A stretch of DNA of 64,000 bases, taken from Mycobacterium sp. D16R12 (GTDB taxonomy: Bacteria; Actinomycetota; Actinomycetes; Mycobacteriales; Mycobacteriaceae). The stretch is from the NCBI RefSeq assembly GCF_002013465.1, contig NZ_MAFC01000028.1, positions 1 to 64,000 of the forward strand, written 5' to 3'. Made by a program: the position numbers and the translations under genes. Shown here one piece after another: positions 26,817 to 36,087 of the stretch; the first letter of the stretch is position 1; each line of letters starts with the position of its first letter. Under the pieces are notes generated by a model. The model was not told where the DNA came from. It was given only the letters and a program-made list of their open reading frames with translations, and made no database searches.

Positions 26817-27665
26817 GTGGGCCCAGACAGCTTCGGCACCGGCCAACCCGATCACACCGCCGTGCGCACCGCGCTGTGGCGGGCTTTGCATGTGGAACTG
26901 GATCCGCCGCCGCATGTGCTGACCGATCGCATCGGTGTGCAACTGGTGGCACCGTCGGACGACTGGCACAGGCGCCCCGACATGGATCCGCGGGGTTCCA
27001 GGGTCTCTCGCTTGGGCATGGTGGCGCGGGCTCGTTTCGTCGAGGATCTCGTTGAGCAGCAGGCGGCTGACGGCGTAGGACAGTACGTCATCCTGGGTGC
27101 CGGTTTGGACACCTTCGCGCAGCGCCATCCCGATGCGGGGGAGCGGCTCACCGTTTTCGAGGTGGACCAGCCCGGCACTCAAGCGTGGAAGCGAAATCGG
27201 CTGACCGAGCTGGGATTCGAGATTCCTGACTGGCATCGACTGGTGCCGGTCGACTTCGAGGCGGGCGGGTCGTGGCGAGATCAGCTGCTCATCACGGGAT
27301 TCGACCCCGACAAACCTGCGGTGGTGGCATCCACCGGTGTCAGTATGTATCTGAGCCGTGACGCCATCGTCGCGACGCTGCGCCAATGTGCCTCACTGGC
27401 ACCGGGTTCGGCATTCGCCATGACTTTCCTGCTGCCGCTGGAACTGCTCGAAGCGGGGGAGCGGCCGATCAGGCAGATGATCATGACCAAGGCGGCCGAA
27501 TCCGGCACCCCATGGGTGAGCTTCTTCTCTCCGGACCTGCTGCTCTCCCTGGCGCGCGAATGCGGTTTCTCCGATGCGTCATACGTATCGGGGCGCGAAC
27601 TGATCGACCGTTATGTGCCCGGCACCGGATTATCCGCCGAGGAGTTTCTGGTGGCCACCACCTAG
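26817..27665 (+). CDS. SAM-dependent methyltransferase (leucine carboxyl methyltransferase-like family)
   Basis: A 282-residue member of the large mycobacterial SAM methyltransferase family related to LCMT/PPM1. The SAM-binding segment is YVILGAGLDTFAQRHP (about residues 82-97), followed by the acidic strand FEVDQPGTQAWKR, both diagnostic. A VVASTGVSMYLSRDAI segment corresponds to the catalytic core. It begins with GTG 22 bases after mbtH and ends by overlapping irtB convergently by 4 bases. The position suggests transcription with mbtG and mbtH and hence possible methylation of the siderophore, but this family is common and the substrate cannot be read from sequence. Confidence 0.85.
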   Translation: MGPDSFGTGQPDHTAVRTALWRALHVELDPPPHVLTDRIGVQLVAPSDDWHRRPDMDPRGSRVSRLGMVARARFVEDLVEQQAADGVGQYVILGAGLDTFAQRHPDAGERLTVFEVDQPGTQAWKRNRLTELGFEIPDWHRLVPVDFEAGGSWRDQLLITGFDPDKPAVVASTGVSMYLSRDAIVATLRQCASLAPGSAFAMTFLLPLELLEAGERPIRQMIMTKAAESGTPWVSFFSPDLLLSLARECGFSDASYVSGRELIDRYVPGTGLSAEEFLVATT

Positions 27666-29410
27666 TTGGTGGCTGCGGCGATGCGCCATCCGGTGGTGGA
27701 TTCCTGTTGGCGCCAGAATTCTGCGAAACGTCCTCCGAGGGAACTGAGTTCAGCGATCGAGCCCTGTTCCACGATGCGACCATCGTCGATGAATAGGACG
27801 TGATCGGCGTTGCGGATGGCGCTGAGCCGGTGGGCGATCATCACCCGGGTGCGAAGACGCGGATCATTCCCGATGGCCTCGGTGATGGCGGTTTCGTTTT
27901 CGGTGTCCAGGGCGCTGGTCGCTTCGTCGATGAGCAGCACGGGCGCGGGTTTGATCAGTGCGCGGGCGATGCTGACGCGTTGGCGCTCTCCGCCGGACAA
28001 TGCCGTGCCGGCCTCACCGACACGAGACTGCTCGGCATCCGGTAGGCGTTCGATGATCTCGTCGACACGAGCCAGCGCCATGGCCCGGCGCGCCTCCTCG
28101 TCCGCGGCCGTGGGATGCCCGACGAGAACGTTGTCGCGGATCGGCCCATCGAACAGATAGGGATGCTGGAACACCATGCTCACCAGGGCCCGGCGGGCGG
28201 CAGTGTCCAATGTCGCGACATCGACTCCGTCGACCAGGATTTGGCCGCTTTCGGGCTGCTGCAGCCCGGCGATGAGCGCGAGGATGGTGCTCTTCCCGGA
28301 TCCGGATGGCCCCACGATCGCCGTCGTGGTTCCCGGTTCCAGAGTGAAGTCAACACTGGTGAGGACTTGTTCGTTGGCGCCGTCATACCGGAAGTCCACA
28401 CCGCGGAATTCGATACGTGGGGCCGGGGTATCGGCGGATGCGACGGAGTCCCCGGGCTGGTCGGCGGCCTCGGCGGTGATGATGGTGTGGAGGCGTTCGA
28501 ACACGCCACGTGAGTTCTCGACGGCGCCGCCCAGGCCCGCGAGCACGGTGAACGGTTCCAGGAACCGCACCACGACCACCATGAGCGCGACAGCTTCGGG
28601 GGCTCCGATCTCACCGCGCACTGCCAGCACCGTGGCGGTTCCGGCCAGCAGGATGAGGGCGATCTGGCTGACGATGCTGAACAGCAGCTGACCCGGGATC
28701 TGGAACAACAACAGCCGCATGGTCGCGCCGCGTGCTGTCGCGACGGCTTGGCCGGCCTGGCTGCGGGCGGGGGTGACACGTCGGCTCGCGCGCAGGGCGG
28801 CTTGGGTGCGCGCAAATTCCAAAATGCGTTCGGTCAGCGCGCTGTGGGCTTTGGTGTCTGCCTCATCGGCAGTGCGCACGATGCGGATACTGGCCAGCAA
28901 CGTACCCAGGAGCAGCGGCAACGTGATGAGCGCCGCGACGCCCAGCTTCCACGAGATGAAGAAGAGCCCGATGGTGATGGCCGCCGGTAGCAACACCGCG
29001 CCGATCATCGGAGTCAGCAGGTTGGCGATAAAACCCACGAGGTCGGGGCCGCCGGAGGAAATCGCCTGGCGCGCCATCGCGGTGCGTTCGGCGGTGAACC
29101 AGCCCAGCGGGATGTGCGTGAGCCGGTCGGCCACTTGATGTTGCGAATCGTTGAGTAGGGCGAATCCAATGCGGTAGCCGATGCGGGCCAGCGCGGTGTC
29201 CACGATCCAACCGCCCACGGTGACCGCGGTCAACACGCCGAGCCAGGGCAGCGCGTCGGCGGGGGTGGGGCCGAACAGCGCACCCAGCAGCGGCACCAGC
29301 AGCAGACAGCCCGCCGCGCGTAGCACCACCGAGAGCACCGAAAGCACGCCATAGCCGTACAGGGAGCTGCGGTGTCCGGGTGGAATGAGGCGAATCAGGT
29401 TGGTAAGCAT
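27662..29410 (-). CDS. irtB: Iron-siderophore ABC importer subunit IrtB
   Basis: A 582-residue exporter-fold ABC protein: six-helix membrane domain (about 1-310) and ATPase with Walker A GPSGSGKST, signature LSGGERQR, Walker B VLLIDEATSALD and switch AHRLS. With IrtA it forms the inner-membrane heterodimer importing ferric mycobactin or carboxymycobactin. ATG 29410 overlaps the TGA of irtA by one base (TGATG), which fixes the start; the frame is open 18 codons further inside irtA. It ends 4 bases into the convergent methyltransferase gene, so no separate terminator fits between them. Confidence 0.96.
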   Translation of the reverse strand: MLTNLIRLIPPGHRSSLYGYGVLSVLSVVLRAAGCLLLVPLLGALFGPTPADALPWLGVLTAVTVGGWIVDTALARIGYRIGFALLNDSQHQVADRLTHIPLGWFTAERTAMARQAISSGGPDLVGFIANLLTPMIGAVLLPAAITIGLFFISWKLGVAALITLPLLLGTLLASIRIVRTADEADTKAHSALTERILEFARTQAALRASRRVTPARSQAGQAVATARGATMRLLLFQIPGQLLFSIVSQIALILLAGTATVLAVRGEIGAPEAVALMVVVVRFLEPFTVLAGLGGAVENSRGVFERLHTIITAEAADQPGDSVASADTPAPRIEFRGVDFRYDGANEQVLTSVDFTLEPGTTTAIVGPSGSGKSTILALIAGLQQPESGQILVDGVDVATLDTAARRALVSMVFQHPYLFDGPIRDNVLVGHPTAADEEARRAMALARVDEIIERLPDAEQSRVGEAGTALSGGERQRVSIARALIKPAPVLLIDEATSALDTENETAITEAIGNDPRLRTRVMIAHRLSAIRNADHVLFIDDGRIVEQGSIAELSSLGGRFAEFWRQQESTTGWRIAAATN

Positions 29411-31992
29411 CAGATGTTCTCTCCGGCCAGGACTGTCGAGGGTTCTTGCAGGCGGCCCTCCCACAGCCTTCGGTACCGCCCCCCGGTCGCCAACAGTTCG
29501 GTGTGGGTGCCCGTTTCCACGACGTGGCCCTGATCGAGGACCACGATTTGGTCGGCGTCGGCGATGGTATGCAGTCGGTGTGCGATGACCAGCACGGTGC
29601 GGTTGTGGATGAGCCGTCCCAGGGCCTGTTGGACCAGGTATTCGGATTCGGGGTCGGCGAAGGCGGTGGCCTCGTCCAGGATCAGGATCGGGGTGTCGGC
29701 CAGCAGCGCTCGGGCGATGGTCAGCCGCTGTTTCTCGCCGCCGGAGAGCTGGGTGTTGGTATCCAGGATGGTGTCATAACCGTTGGGCAGCCGCAGGATT
29801 CGCTCATGGATCTGTGCGTCACGGGCAGCTGCTTGGACCTCGGTGTCGGTGGCTTCGGGCCGGGCCAGCGCGATGTTCTCCCGAACCGTTCCGGCGACCA
29901 GTTGCACGTCCTGGAAAACGAATCCGACCTTGGTGTAGAGCTCGTCAGGAGTCAGGGCACGGATATCGATGCCGTCGATGCGGATGGCGCCGCCATCGAC
30001 GTCATGGAACCGCGCCAACAAGGAAGCCAGCGTTGACTTTCCGGAGCCGGACGGCCCGACGAGGGCCGTCACGGTTCCAGGTCGCAAAGCCAAACTGACG
30101 CCGTGAATGACAGGGACCCCCGGCCGATACCCGAACGTCACCGCGTCGAAGGAGACAGAAGTCTCCCCGGCACGCCCCTGCGAGGCCTGCTCGGTCAATT
30201 CAGTCTCACCGAGGGCAACCGCGATGTGTCGCGCGGCCTCCACTCCTCCACGAATACCGCCGAGGCCGTACGCGATTCCCAGCAGACGGGTGCCAAAGGT
30301 GGTGCCGAGCACCAGGAAGGGCAGCAAGGTAGTGGGCTCCATGCTCCCGGCGACGACGAACAGCGTGCCGGCCCCCGCGATGAGCCACAGGAAGGTCGTC
30401 GGCCGGGTGACCAGATCCATGAAGGTCTTCTTCCCGATGAAGGGCCGCTGCCATTCGTTGAGGAAGGAGAGGTACCCGTCCAGCCTGCGTTTGAATGAGG
30501 ACGCTGCCGCGCCACCGAAAATCCGGATCACCGGCTGACCTTCGAGATAGGCGGCCGATTCTCCGCTCATCCGTTCGCTCCAGCGCGAGGCCTCGATGAT
30601 TTTCGGGCCGCTCTGGAACATCATGGTCGCCGTCGTGACGATGTAAACGAGGATGGGGATGAGAAGTACGAGTGCCAGGCGCCAGTCGACGACAAAGAGG
30701 TAGATGAGCACCGCCACTGGTCCGACAACCGCCGCTACCGCGTCGGGGATCGCGTGGGTGATCAGATAGTGCAATGACAGGGTGTCGTCCTGAATCAGCT
30801 TCTTGACCGATCCGGAACCGCGTTGAGTGAACCACCCCAACGGAACCCGGGACAGCTTCGACAGGAGCCGTTGCCGAACATCGGCGCTGAACCGTATCTC
30901 GACGACATGCAGCCAGACAGTGAGGGCCGCGCCAAGGGCGGCGCCGAGTACCAGCAGCGTCAGGAAGATCATTCCGGTGTGCCACAAGAGGGATTCGTCG
31001 GCACCTGCGAGCAGCTGACGGGTGAGTTCCACGAGAACCACGAAGGGCGCCAGCTCGACCATGGTGATGATCGCCTGCAGAACACCGCCGGCGATCATCT
31101 GCTTCTTGACCGGTGCCAGTAATTCCCCGGCAGCCTGCGAACGCCAGCGGCCTTGGGGCACTGCAGGTTCAGAGGGAGCGGCCGGATTCTCGATGGCTGG
31201 CTTCGGTGCAGCGGGTTTGGCTACCGGTGCCTGATGCGTGTCGGAGTCTCCGCGGCGGCTTCCCATCGCGCGGCCAAAGGTCCAGTAGGCCGCGGCGTGC
31301 ACGTCGGCTTTGGGGAATCCGAACTGTTCCTTGAGGCGTTTGCGTAGATGTTTGAGTGAGCCTGCTTCCGGACCGGCCCACGCGTACCAGTTGGACCAGT
31401 CGCGGGCCTCGATGGCGCCGGCCAGCGAGGTCTCATCGGCGCGGTCCACCCAGTGCAGAACTCGCCGTGGATGATCAGCCAGGGGAATGAGCTCATCGTC
31501 GGGGTCGTGCCGTTCCAGGTAGACCTCGACGTCCACATCGGCGGGTAGGGCGGTCAGGATGGAGTTGATCGCCGGGATGGATGCCGAGTCGCCGATGAGC
31601 AGGAATCCGGCCGGAAGATCTTCGGGGACCTCAAAACGTGCCGAGCCGAAAGCCACTACCGGAATGGTCATTCCGGGTTGGGCTGCCCTGGCCCATCGGC
31701 AGGCCGGACCGGCGGGCTCGTGGATCACCACGTCGATCGCGATCTCGCCGGCCTCGGCATCGGTCGAGACGATCGTGTAAGCGCGCTGATGCTCGGTGGT
31801 ACCACCATCGGGATCGGGGAACCAGAACCGCAGCCATTCGGCCGGCGTGTGCAGCAGGTCGTCGAAAAGTGTGGGTGCCGACATCGTCAGCCGCACACAA
31901 TTCGGTGTGACCTGCGCGGTACCGACCACGGTGGCCGCGTGATCACGTGCCCCGAGCCCGCGCAGCACCGCGCCCTGGAAGCCTCTACCCAT
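29410..31992 (-). CDS. irtA: Iron-siderophore ABC importer subunit IrtA with fused reductase domain
   Basis: An 860-residue fusion. Residues of about 1-260 are a cytosolic siderophore-interacting FAD domain (QRAYTIVSTDAEAG, GFLLIGDSASIPAINSIL, ending in AAYWTFGRAMG). A variable Pro/Ala linker follows, then an ABC membrane domain with SRVPLGWFTQRGSGSVKKL and an ATPase with Walker A GPSGSGKST, signature LSGGEKQR and Walker B LILDEATAFADPES. It imports and reduces ferric siderophore with IrtB. I start at ATG 31992 because MGRGFQGAVLRGLGARDH aligns with the start of tuberculous IrtA; an in-frame ATG at 32037 would leave only 14 bases after the iron box. Confidence 0.96.
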   Translation of the reverse strand: MGRGFQGAVLRGLGARDHAATVVGTAQVTPNCVRLTMSAPTLFDDLLHTPAEWLRFWFPDPDGGTTEHQRAYTIVSTDAEAGEIAIDVVIHEPAGPACRWARAAQPGMTIPVVAFGSARFEVPEDLPAGFLLIGDSASIPAINSILTALPADVDVEVYLERHDPDDELIPLADHPRRVLHWVDRADETSLAGAIEARDWSNWYAWAGPEAGSLKHLRKRLKEQFGFPKADVHAAAYWTFGRAMGSRRGDSDTHQAPVAKPAAPKPAIENPAAPSEPAVPQGRWRSQAAGELLAPVKKQMIAGGVLQAIITMVELAPFVVLVELTRQLLAGADESLLWHTGMIFLTLLVLGAALGAALTVWLHVVEIRFSADVRQRLLSKLSRVPLGWFTQRGSGSVKKLIQDDTLSLHYLITHAIPDAVAAVVGPVAVLIYLFVVDWRLALVLLIPILVYIVTTATMMFQSGPKIIEASRWSERMSGESAAYLEGQPVIRIFGGAAASSFKRRLDGYLSFLNEWQRPFIGKKTFMDLVTRPTTFLWLIAGAGTLFVVAGSMEPTTLLPFLVLGTTFGTRLLGIAYGLGGIRGGVEAARHIAVALGETELTEQASQGRAGETSVSFDAVTFGYRPGVPVIHGVSLALRPGTVTALVGPSGSGKSTLASLLARFHDVDGGAIRIDGIDIRALTPDELYTKVGFVFQDVQLVAGTVRENIALARPEATDTEVQAAARDAQIHERILRLPNGYDTILDTNTQLSGGEKQRLTIARALLADTPILILDEATAFADPESEYLVQQALGRLIHNRTVLVIAHRLHTIADADQIVVLDQGHVVETGTHTELLATGGRYRRLWEGRLQEPSTVLAGENI

Positions 31993-32051
31993 GGTGATGT
32001 GACCTTTGTTCGTGCTCGACGTGGCTCCGGCTGACACATCCGGGCCGTTAC

Positions 32052-32070
32052 TTAGCCCATCCTAACCTAA
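32052..32070 (-). promoter_or_regulatory. IdeR-type iron box upstream of irtAB
   Basis: On the minus strand TTAGGTTAGGATGGGCTAA, 15 of 19 consensus positions; the left half (TTAGGTTAG) is perfect. It lies 59 bases before the chosen irtA start and 14 bases after the stop of the MHS transporter gene, so irtAB has its own iron-controlled promoter and is not simply the tail of the ectoine operon. Confidence 0.72.
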
Positions 32071-32084
32071 GAGCGTCGACGGGG

Positions 32085-33455
32085 TCAGGCGCGAACGGCG
32101 TCGTCGTCCGACCGGGCCGTTGCGGCTTCGTCGGGATCTGCACAGGGGATATCTGTTCCGGCGATCGAGGCTCCGGCCGTCTCGATGAGGAACGGTAGGG
32201 CACACAACCCGACCACACAGGCCGCCATGAGATAGGCGGCGGGGAACAGATCCCATCCGGTCCTGTCCACCATGAGGTCGTTCACCAGCGGCGCGGTGCC
32301 GCCGAACGCGGCAGTGGACAGGTTGTAGGAGATCGCGAATCCTGCATAGCGCACCTGGGTGGGAAACATGCAGGGGAAGGTCGCGGTGATGGTGGACAGC
32401 TGCGGTATGTACAGCAATCCGAGAGTCGCGAAACCCACTATCGCCCAACCGAATCCTTGTCCCATGAGCCAGAACATGGGCAGCGAGAACAGCAGCAGTC
32501 CGGTCAGGGAGAACGCCCACATGGGTTTGCGCCCAACGCGATCCGACAGTGCGCCGCAGAAGGGCAGGAACGCCATCATGGCGACCTCGCCGATGAGGAT
32601 GACGATCTGACCCTGCGTCTCGGTCATTCCGAGCCGGGTCTTCAGGTAGGTCGGCTGATAGCTGAGCAGGGTGTAGTTGGTGATGTTCAGCGCAATCACC
32701 AGCAGCATCATCACGATCATGGGCCGCTTGTAGTCACGCACCAGATCTTTGAGCCGTTCGAATGCGGTCTCCTGGCCTTGCGGCTCCTGTTCCTGCATCT
32801 CTTTGAACAAGGGCGGATCGTCGAGGCGGCTTCGTAGATACCAGCCGATAAGACCCATCGGAAGTGCGATCAGGAACGGAATACGCCAGCCCCAGGACTG
32901 CATGGCTTCGGCGCTCAGGGAGGCATCGAGGATCAAGACGAAGGCGGCGCCCGTTGCAAAGCCGCCCAAGGTGCCGAACTCGAGGAAGGAGCCGTACTTG
33001 CCGCGTTTCTTATCGGGTGCGAACTCTGCCATGAACGTTGCCGCACCACCGTATTCACCGCCGGTGGAGAAACCTTGCACCACGCGCAGCAGAATCAACA
33101 ACGCGGGCGCGGCCGCTCCGACGGTTGCCCAGCTGGGCAACACACCAATGAGCGTGGTGGACAAGGCCATCAGCACGATGGTGATGGCCATGACGCTCTT
33201 GCGGCCAAGCCTGTCACCCAGTGGCCCCCAAATCATTCCGCCGAGGGGACGCAGCAGGAACGAGATGGCATATCCGAGCATCGTGAAGGCGGTGCCCAGG
33301 GTGGGGAAGAAGGCCTGCGTCAGGAAGACGGTCGTGGCGGCGTAGACGCCGTAGTCGTACCACTCCGTGGCGTTACCCATCGCCGATGCGGCGATGGCAC
33401 GGTGCAGGATCCGCCGGCCCTCGGGTGGCTGGAAGTCCGGGCCGGCGGTCGCCAT
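32085..33455 (-). CDS. MHS-family MFS transporter, probable ectoine/betaine/proline uptake
   Basis: A 456-residue major facilitator with about twelve helices, of the metabolite:H+ symporter (ProP/ShiA) group. Diagnostic segments are GNATEWYDYGVYA in helix 1, GDRLGRKSVMAIT in the loop between helices 2 and 3, LLRVVQGFSTGGEYGGAATF in helix 4 and the RG(K/R)YGS loop. The start overlaps the ectD stop by one base, so it belongs to the ectABCD operon. Compatible-solute uptake (ectoine, hydroxyectoine, proline or betaine) is inferred from this context; the MHS family as a whole also moves citrate, shikimate and ketoglutarate. Confidence 0.9.
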   Translation of the reverse strand: MATAGPDFQPPEGRRILHRAIAASAMGNATEWYDYGVYAATTVFLTQAFFPTLGTAFTMLGYAISFLLRPLGGMIWGPLGDRLGRKSVMAITIVLMALSTTLIGVLPSWATVGAAAPALLILLRVVQGFSTGGEYGGAATFMAEFAPDKKRGKYGSFLEFGTLGGFATGAAFVLILDASLSAEAMQSWGWRIPFLIALPMGLIGWYLRSRLDDPPLFKEMQEQEPQGQETAFERLKDLVRDYKRPMIVMMLLVIALNITNYTLLSYQPTYLKTRLGMTETQGQIVILIGEVAMMAFLPFCGALSDRVGRKPMWAFSLTGLLLFSLPMFWLMGQGFGWAIVGFATLGLLYIPQLSTITATFPCMFPTQVRYAGFAISYNLSTAAFGGTAPLVNDLMVDRTGWDLFPAAYLMAACVVGLCALPFLIETAGASIAGTDIPCADPDEAATARSDDDAVRA

Positions 33456-34363
33456 CAGGGCGTGCCCGGCGACTGGCTGTTCAGCGGCGTACAGGTCCGC
33501 GCCGCGATGTACTCCGGACGTGGCTCCGATCCGGCGAAGGGCCGCTCAGGTGCGTTCTGAACCGAGTTGAATACGAGGAACACATTCGATCGCGGGTAGG
33601 GGCTGATGTTCGACCCAGACCCGTGCATGAGGTTGCAGTCGAACCACAGCGCATCCCCCGGCTGCCCGAGGAACAGTTCGATACCGCTCGTGAGTGCGGC
33701 CTCGGCGAGGGTCTGCGTGGAGGGAACGCCAATCTCCTGCTCCACCAGAGATTTCCGATGGTTATCGTGCGGGGTCGTGCCGACGCACGGGTAGAAGGTG
33801 CGGTGCGTGCCCGGCATGACCTGCAGCGTCCCGTTGTAGGCGACGTTGACGGTCAACGCGATAGAGCAGGACACGGTGCGCATCTGGGGGAGCCCGTCCT
33901 CGGTGTGCCAGGTCTCGAAGTCCGAATGCCAGTAAAAGCCGCGCCCCCTGAACGCAGGCATCGCATTGATACGGGACTGATGCAGGTAGACCGGTCCGCC
34001 CAGTAGCTGCTCGGCGACGTCGAGTACCCCCGGCGAACGTGCGACGTCCATGACCACGGAACTCAGGATGTGTGCCTCGAAAATCGACCGCACCTCTTGT
34101 GATCGGGCTTCCCTGATGACCCTGGGATCATCGCCCAGTTGTGATGGCACCCTGTCGATCTCGTTGCGCAAGGTCGAGACCGTCATATCGTCGACTGTGC
34201 TCGGTCGGATCAGGAATCCCTGATCCGACATCTGAGTGAGCGCCGGCGGGGCGAGCGGCCCGGTGTCCGTGGTGCCCCAGACCACGGGCTCCGTCCTGAT
34301 GATGGGAGGCTGCTCGGTCTCGAGCCGACTGGGGTAGCGATCCGTGATCGCGGGGGCGCTCAT
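33455..34363 (-). CDS. ectD: Ectoine hydroxylase EctD
   Basis: A 302-residue Fe(II)/2-oxoglutarate dioxygenase converting ectoine to 5-hydroxyectoine. The iron triad is visible: H-x-D in FYWHSDFETWH and the distal His in CNLMHGSGSN. The EctD signature is present (QSRINAMPAFRGRGFYWHSD) along with the Arg that binds 2-oxoglutarate in PYPRSNVFLVFN. Start ATG 34363 overlaps the ectC stop as ATGA; the longer open frame upstream runs inside ectC. The length is the normal one for the family (about 300). Confidence 0.96.
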   Translation of the reverse strand: MSAPAITDRYPSRLETEQPPIIRTEPVVWGTTDTGPLAPPALTQMSDQGFLIRPSTVDDMTVSTLRNEIDRVPSQLGDDPRVIREARSQEVRSIFEAHILSSVVMDVARSPGVLDVAEQLLGGPVYLHQSRINAMPAFRGRGFYWHSDFETWHTEDGLPQMRTVSCSIALTVNVAYNGTLQVMPGTHRTFYPCVGTTPHDNHRKSLVEQEIGVPSTQTLAEAALTSGIELFLGQPGDALWFDCNLMHGSGSNISPYPRSNVFLVFNSVQNAPERPFAGSEPRPEYIAARTCTPLNSQSPGTP

Positions 34364-34752
34364 GAGAATGCAGGCGCGGCCGGGTATGCGCCGGACTCGT
34401 CGTGGACCTCCTGCCCGGTGACGGGAGGATTGAACACGCACATCATGCGCATCTCGGTATCGGCGGAAAGTTGGTGTCGTTCATTGCCGTTGAGTAGATA
34501 CATGCTGCCGGGCCCGAGCGTGAACGCGTCACCGTTTTCCAGGTTCGTCAGCGTGCCGGTACCGGCCGTGAGCCATACCGCCTCGATGTGGTGCTGGTAG
34601 TGGAAGACGTGGACGGTTCCTGCGTCGATGGTGGTCTCGTGGAATGAGAACCCCACGCCGTCATCCGCCAGCACGATCCGTTTGCTATGCCAGCCTTCGC
34701 CGCTGACGTCGCGTTCGGTACCCGTGATCTGTTGGGTAGTACGGACGATCAC
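34360..34752 (-). CDS. ectC: L-ectoine synthase EctC
   Basis: A 130-residue cupin enzyme that cyclises N-gamma-acetyl-diaminobutyrate to ectoine. The start MIVRTTQQITGTERDV and the core HYQHHIEAVWLTAGTGTLTNLENG are characteristic; the metal ligands of the family (Glu, Tyr and His) can be placed at Glu57, the Tyr in MYLLNGNERH and that segment's His. It lies 29 bases after ectB and overlaps ectD by 4 bases. Confidence 0.97.
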   Translation of the reverse strand: MIVRTTQQITGTERDVSGEGWHSKRIVLADDGVGFSFHETTIDAGTVHVFHYQHHIEAVWLTAGTGTLTNLENGDAFTLGPGSMYLLNGNERHQLSADTEMRMMCVFNPPVTGQEVHDESGAYPAAPAFS

Positions 34753-34781
34753 AGTAATTCCTCTCTCGTTGGGTTGGGCTT

Positions 34782-36059
34782 CTAGGCGGACTCGGCGATG
34801 GCTTCGCGCAAGGTGGCGATGCCGATGTCGAGCTGTTCGTCGGTCGTGGTCAGTGCGGGCAGCAGCTTGACGACCTCGTCCTTGGGGCCGGAGGTCTCCA
34901 CGAGCAGACCCCGCTGGAATGCGGCCTTGCTGACGCGCGAGCCCCGCTCGGCATCGGCGAACGCGATGCCCTGGACCATGCCGCGGCCACGCACCGTCAC
35001 CGAATCGTCGTCGGCCACCAATGCGGACAGCTCGGCATGGAGGCGGTCGCCCTTGCGGCGTACGTCCTCGCTGAATGTGCCATCACGCCAATACTTTTGC
35101 AGCGTCGCGGTGGCGGTCACAAATGCCGGGTTGTGTCCGCGGAAGGTGCCGTTGTGCTCACCCGGGGCCCATTGATCGAGATCGGGCCGGATGAGCGTCA
35201 GTGCCATGGGCAGGCCGTATCCGCTGATCGACTTGGACAACGTCACGATATCCGGACGGATACCCGAGTCTTCGAAGGAGAAGAAGGCGCCAGTTCGGCC
35301 GCAACCCATCTGGACGTCGTCGACGATCAGGAAGATGTCCCTCTTGCCGCACAGATCTGACAGTGCGCGCAGCCATTCGGCGCTGGCGACGTTGACCCCG
35401 CCCTCACCCTGCACCGTTTCGACGATCACCGCGGCGGGCTTGTTGAGGCCGCCGCCCTCGTCGTCGAGAACCTTCTCGAACCACTGGAAATCCTCGGTGA
35501 CTCCACCGAAGTAGTTGTCGTAGGGCATCGGGGTGGAGTGCACCAGGGGCACACCTGCTCCGGCACGCTTCATCGAATTGCCGGTCACGGCCAGCGATCC
35601 CAGTGTCATTCCATGAAATGCATTGGTGAAGCTGATGATCGATTCACGCCCGGTGATGTTCCGTGCCAGCTTGAGCGCTGCCTCCACGGCATTGGTTCCG
35701 GTGGGTCCGGGGAACTGCACCTTGTAGTCCATGCCGCGTGGTTGCAGGATGGTCCGCTCGAATTCCTCGAGGAAGTGCCGTTTGGCCACCGTGGCCATGT
35801 CCAGGCCGTGGACCACGCCGTCGGTCGTCAGGTAATCGATGAGGGCCGTCTTGAGGTCCGGGTTGTTATGCCCGTAGTTGAGTGCGCCCGCGCCGGCGAA
35901 GAAGTCCAGGTAACGCTCACCGGTGGTGTCGGTCAACCAGGATCCGGAGGCGGAGGCGAAGGTGGTGGGCCAGGTTCGGCAATAGCTTCGCACCTCGGAT
36001 TCTCGCTCGTTGATGACCCTCGGTAGCCCGGCTTCCTGAGCGGGCAAGGTGGCGGTCAT
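34782..36059 (-). CDS. ectB: Diaminobutyrate--2-oxoglutarate transaminase EctB
   Basis: A 425-residue class III PLP aminotransferase that makes L-2,4-diaminobutyrate from aspartate semialdehyde, the first step of ectoine synthesis. FPGPTGTNAVEAALKLAR binds the cofactor phosphate, IVDDVQMGCGRTG carries the pyridine-binding Asp, and the Schiff-base Lys276 lies in TLSKSISG. ATG 36059 is preferred over an in-frame ATG 12 codons upstream because AAAGGGGA lies 7 bases before it and the protein then has the usual length. It is 28 bases after ectA. Confidence 0.97.
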   Translation of the reverse strand: MTATLPAQEAGLPRVINERESEVRSYCRTWPTTFASASGSWLTDTTGERYLDFFAGAGALNYGHNNPDLKTALIDYLTTDGVVHGLDMATVAKRHFLEEFERTILQPRGMDYKVQFPGPTGTNAVEAALKLARNITGRESIISFTNAFHGMTLGSLAVTGNSMKRAGAGVPLVHSTPMPYDNYFGGVTEDFQWFEKVLDDEGGGLNKPAAVIVETVQGEGGVNVASAEWLRALSDLCGKRDIFLIVDDVQMGCGRTGAFFSFEDSGIRPDIVTLSKSISGYGLPMALTLIRPDLDQWAPGEHNGTFRGHNPAFVTATATLQKYWRDGTFSEDVRRKGDRLHAELSALVADDDSVTVRGRGMVQGIAFADAERGSRVSKAAFQRGLLVETSGPKDEVVKLLPALTTTDEQLDIGIATLREAIAESA

Positions 36060-36087
36060 TTCTGTGTCCCCTTTCGGCCCAATGCCT

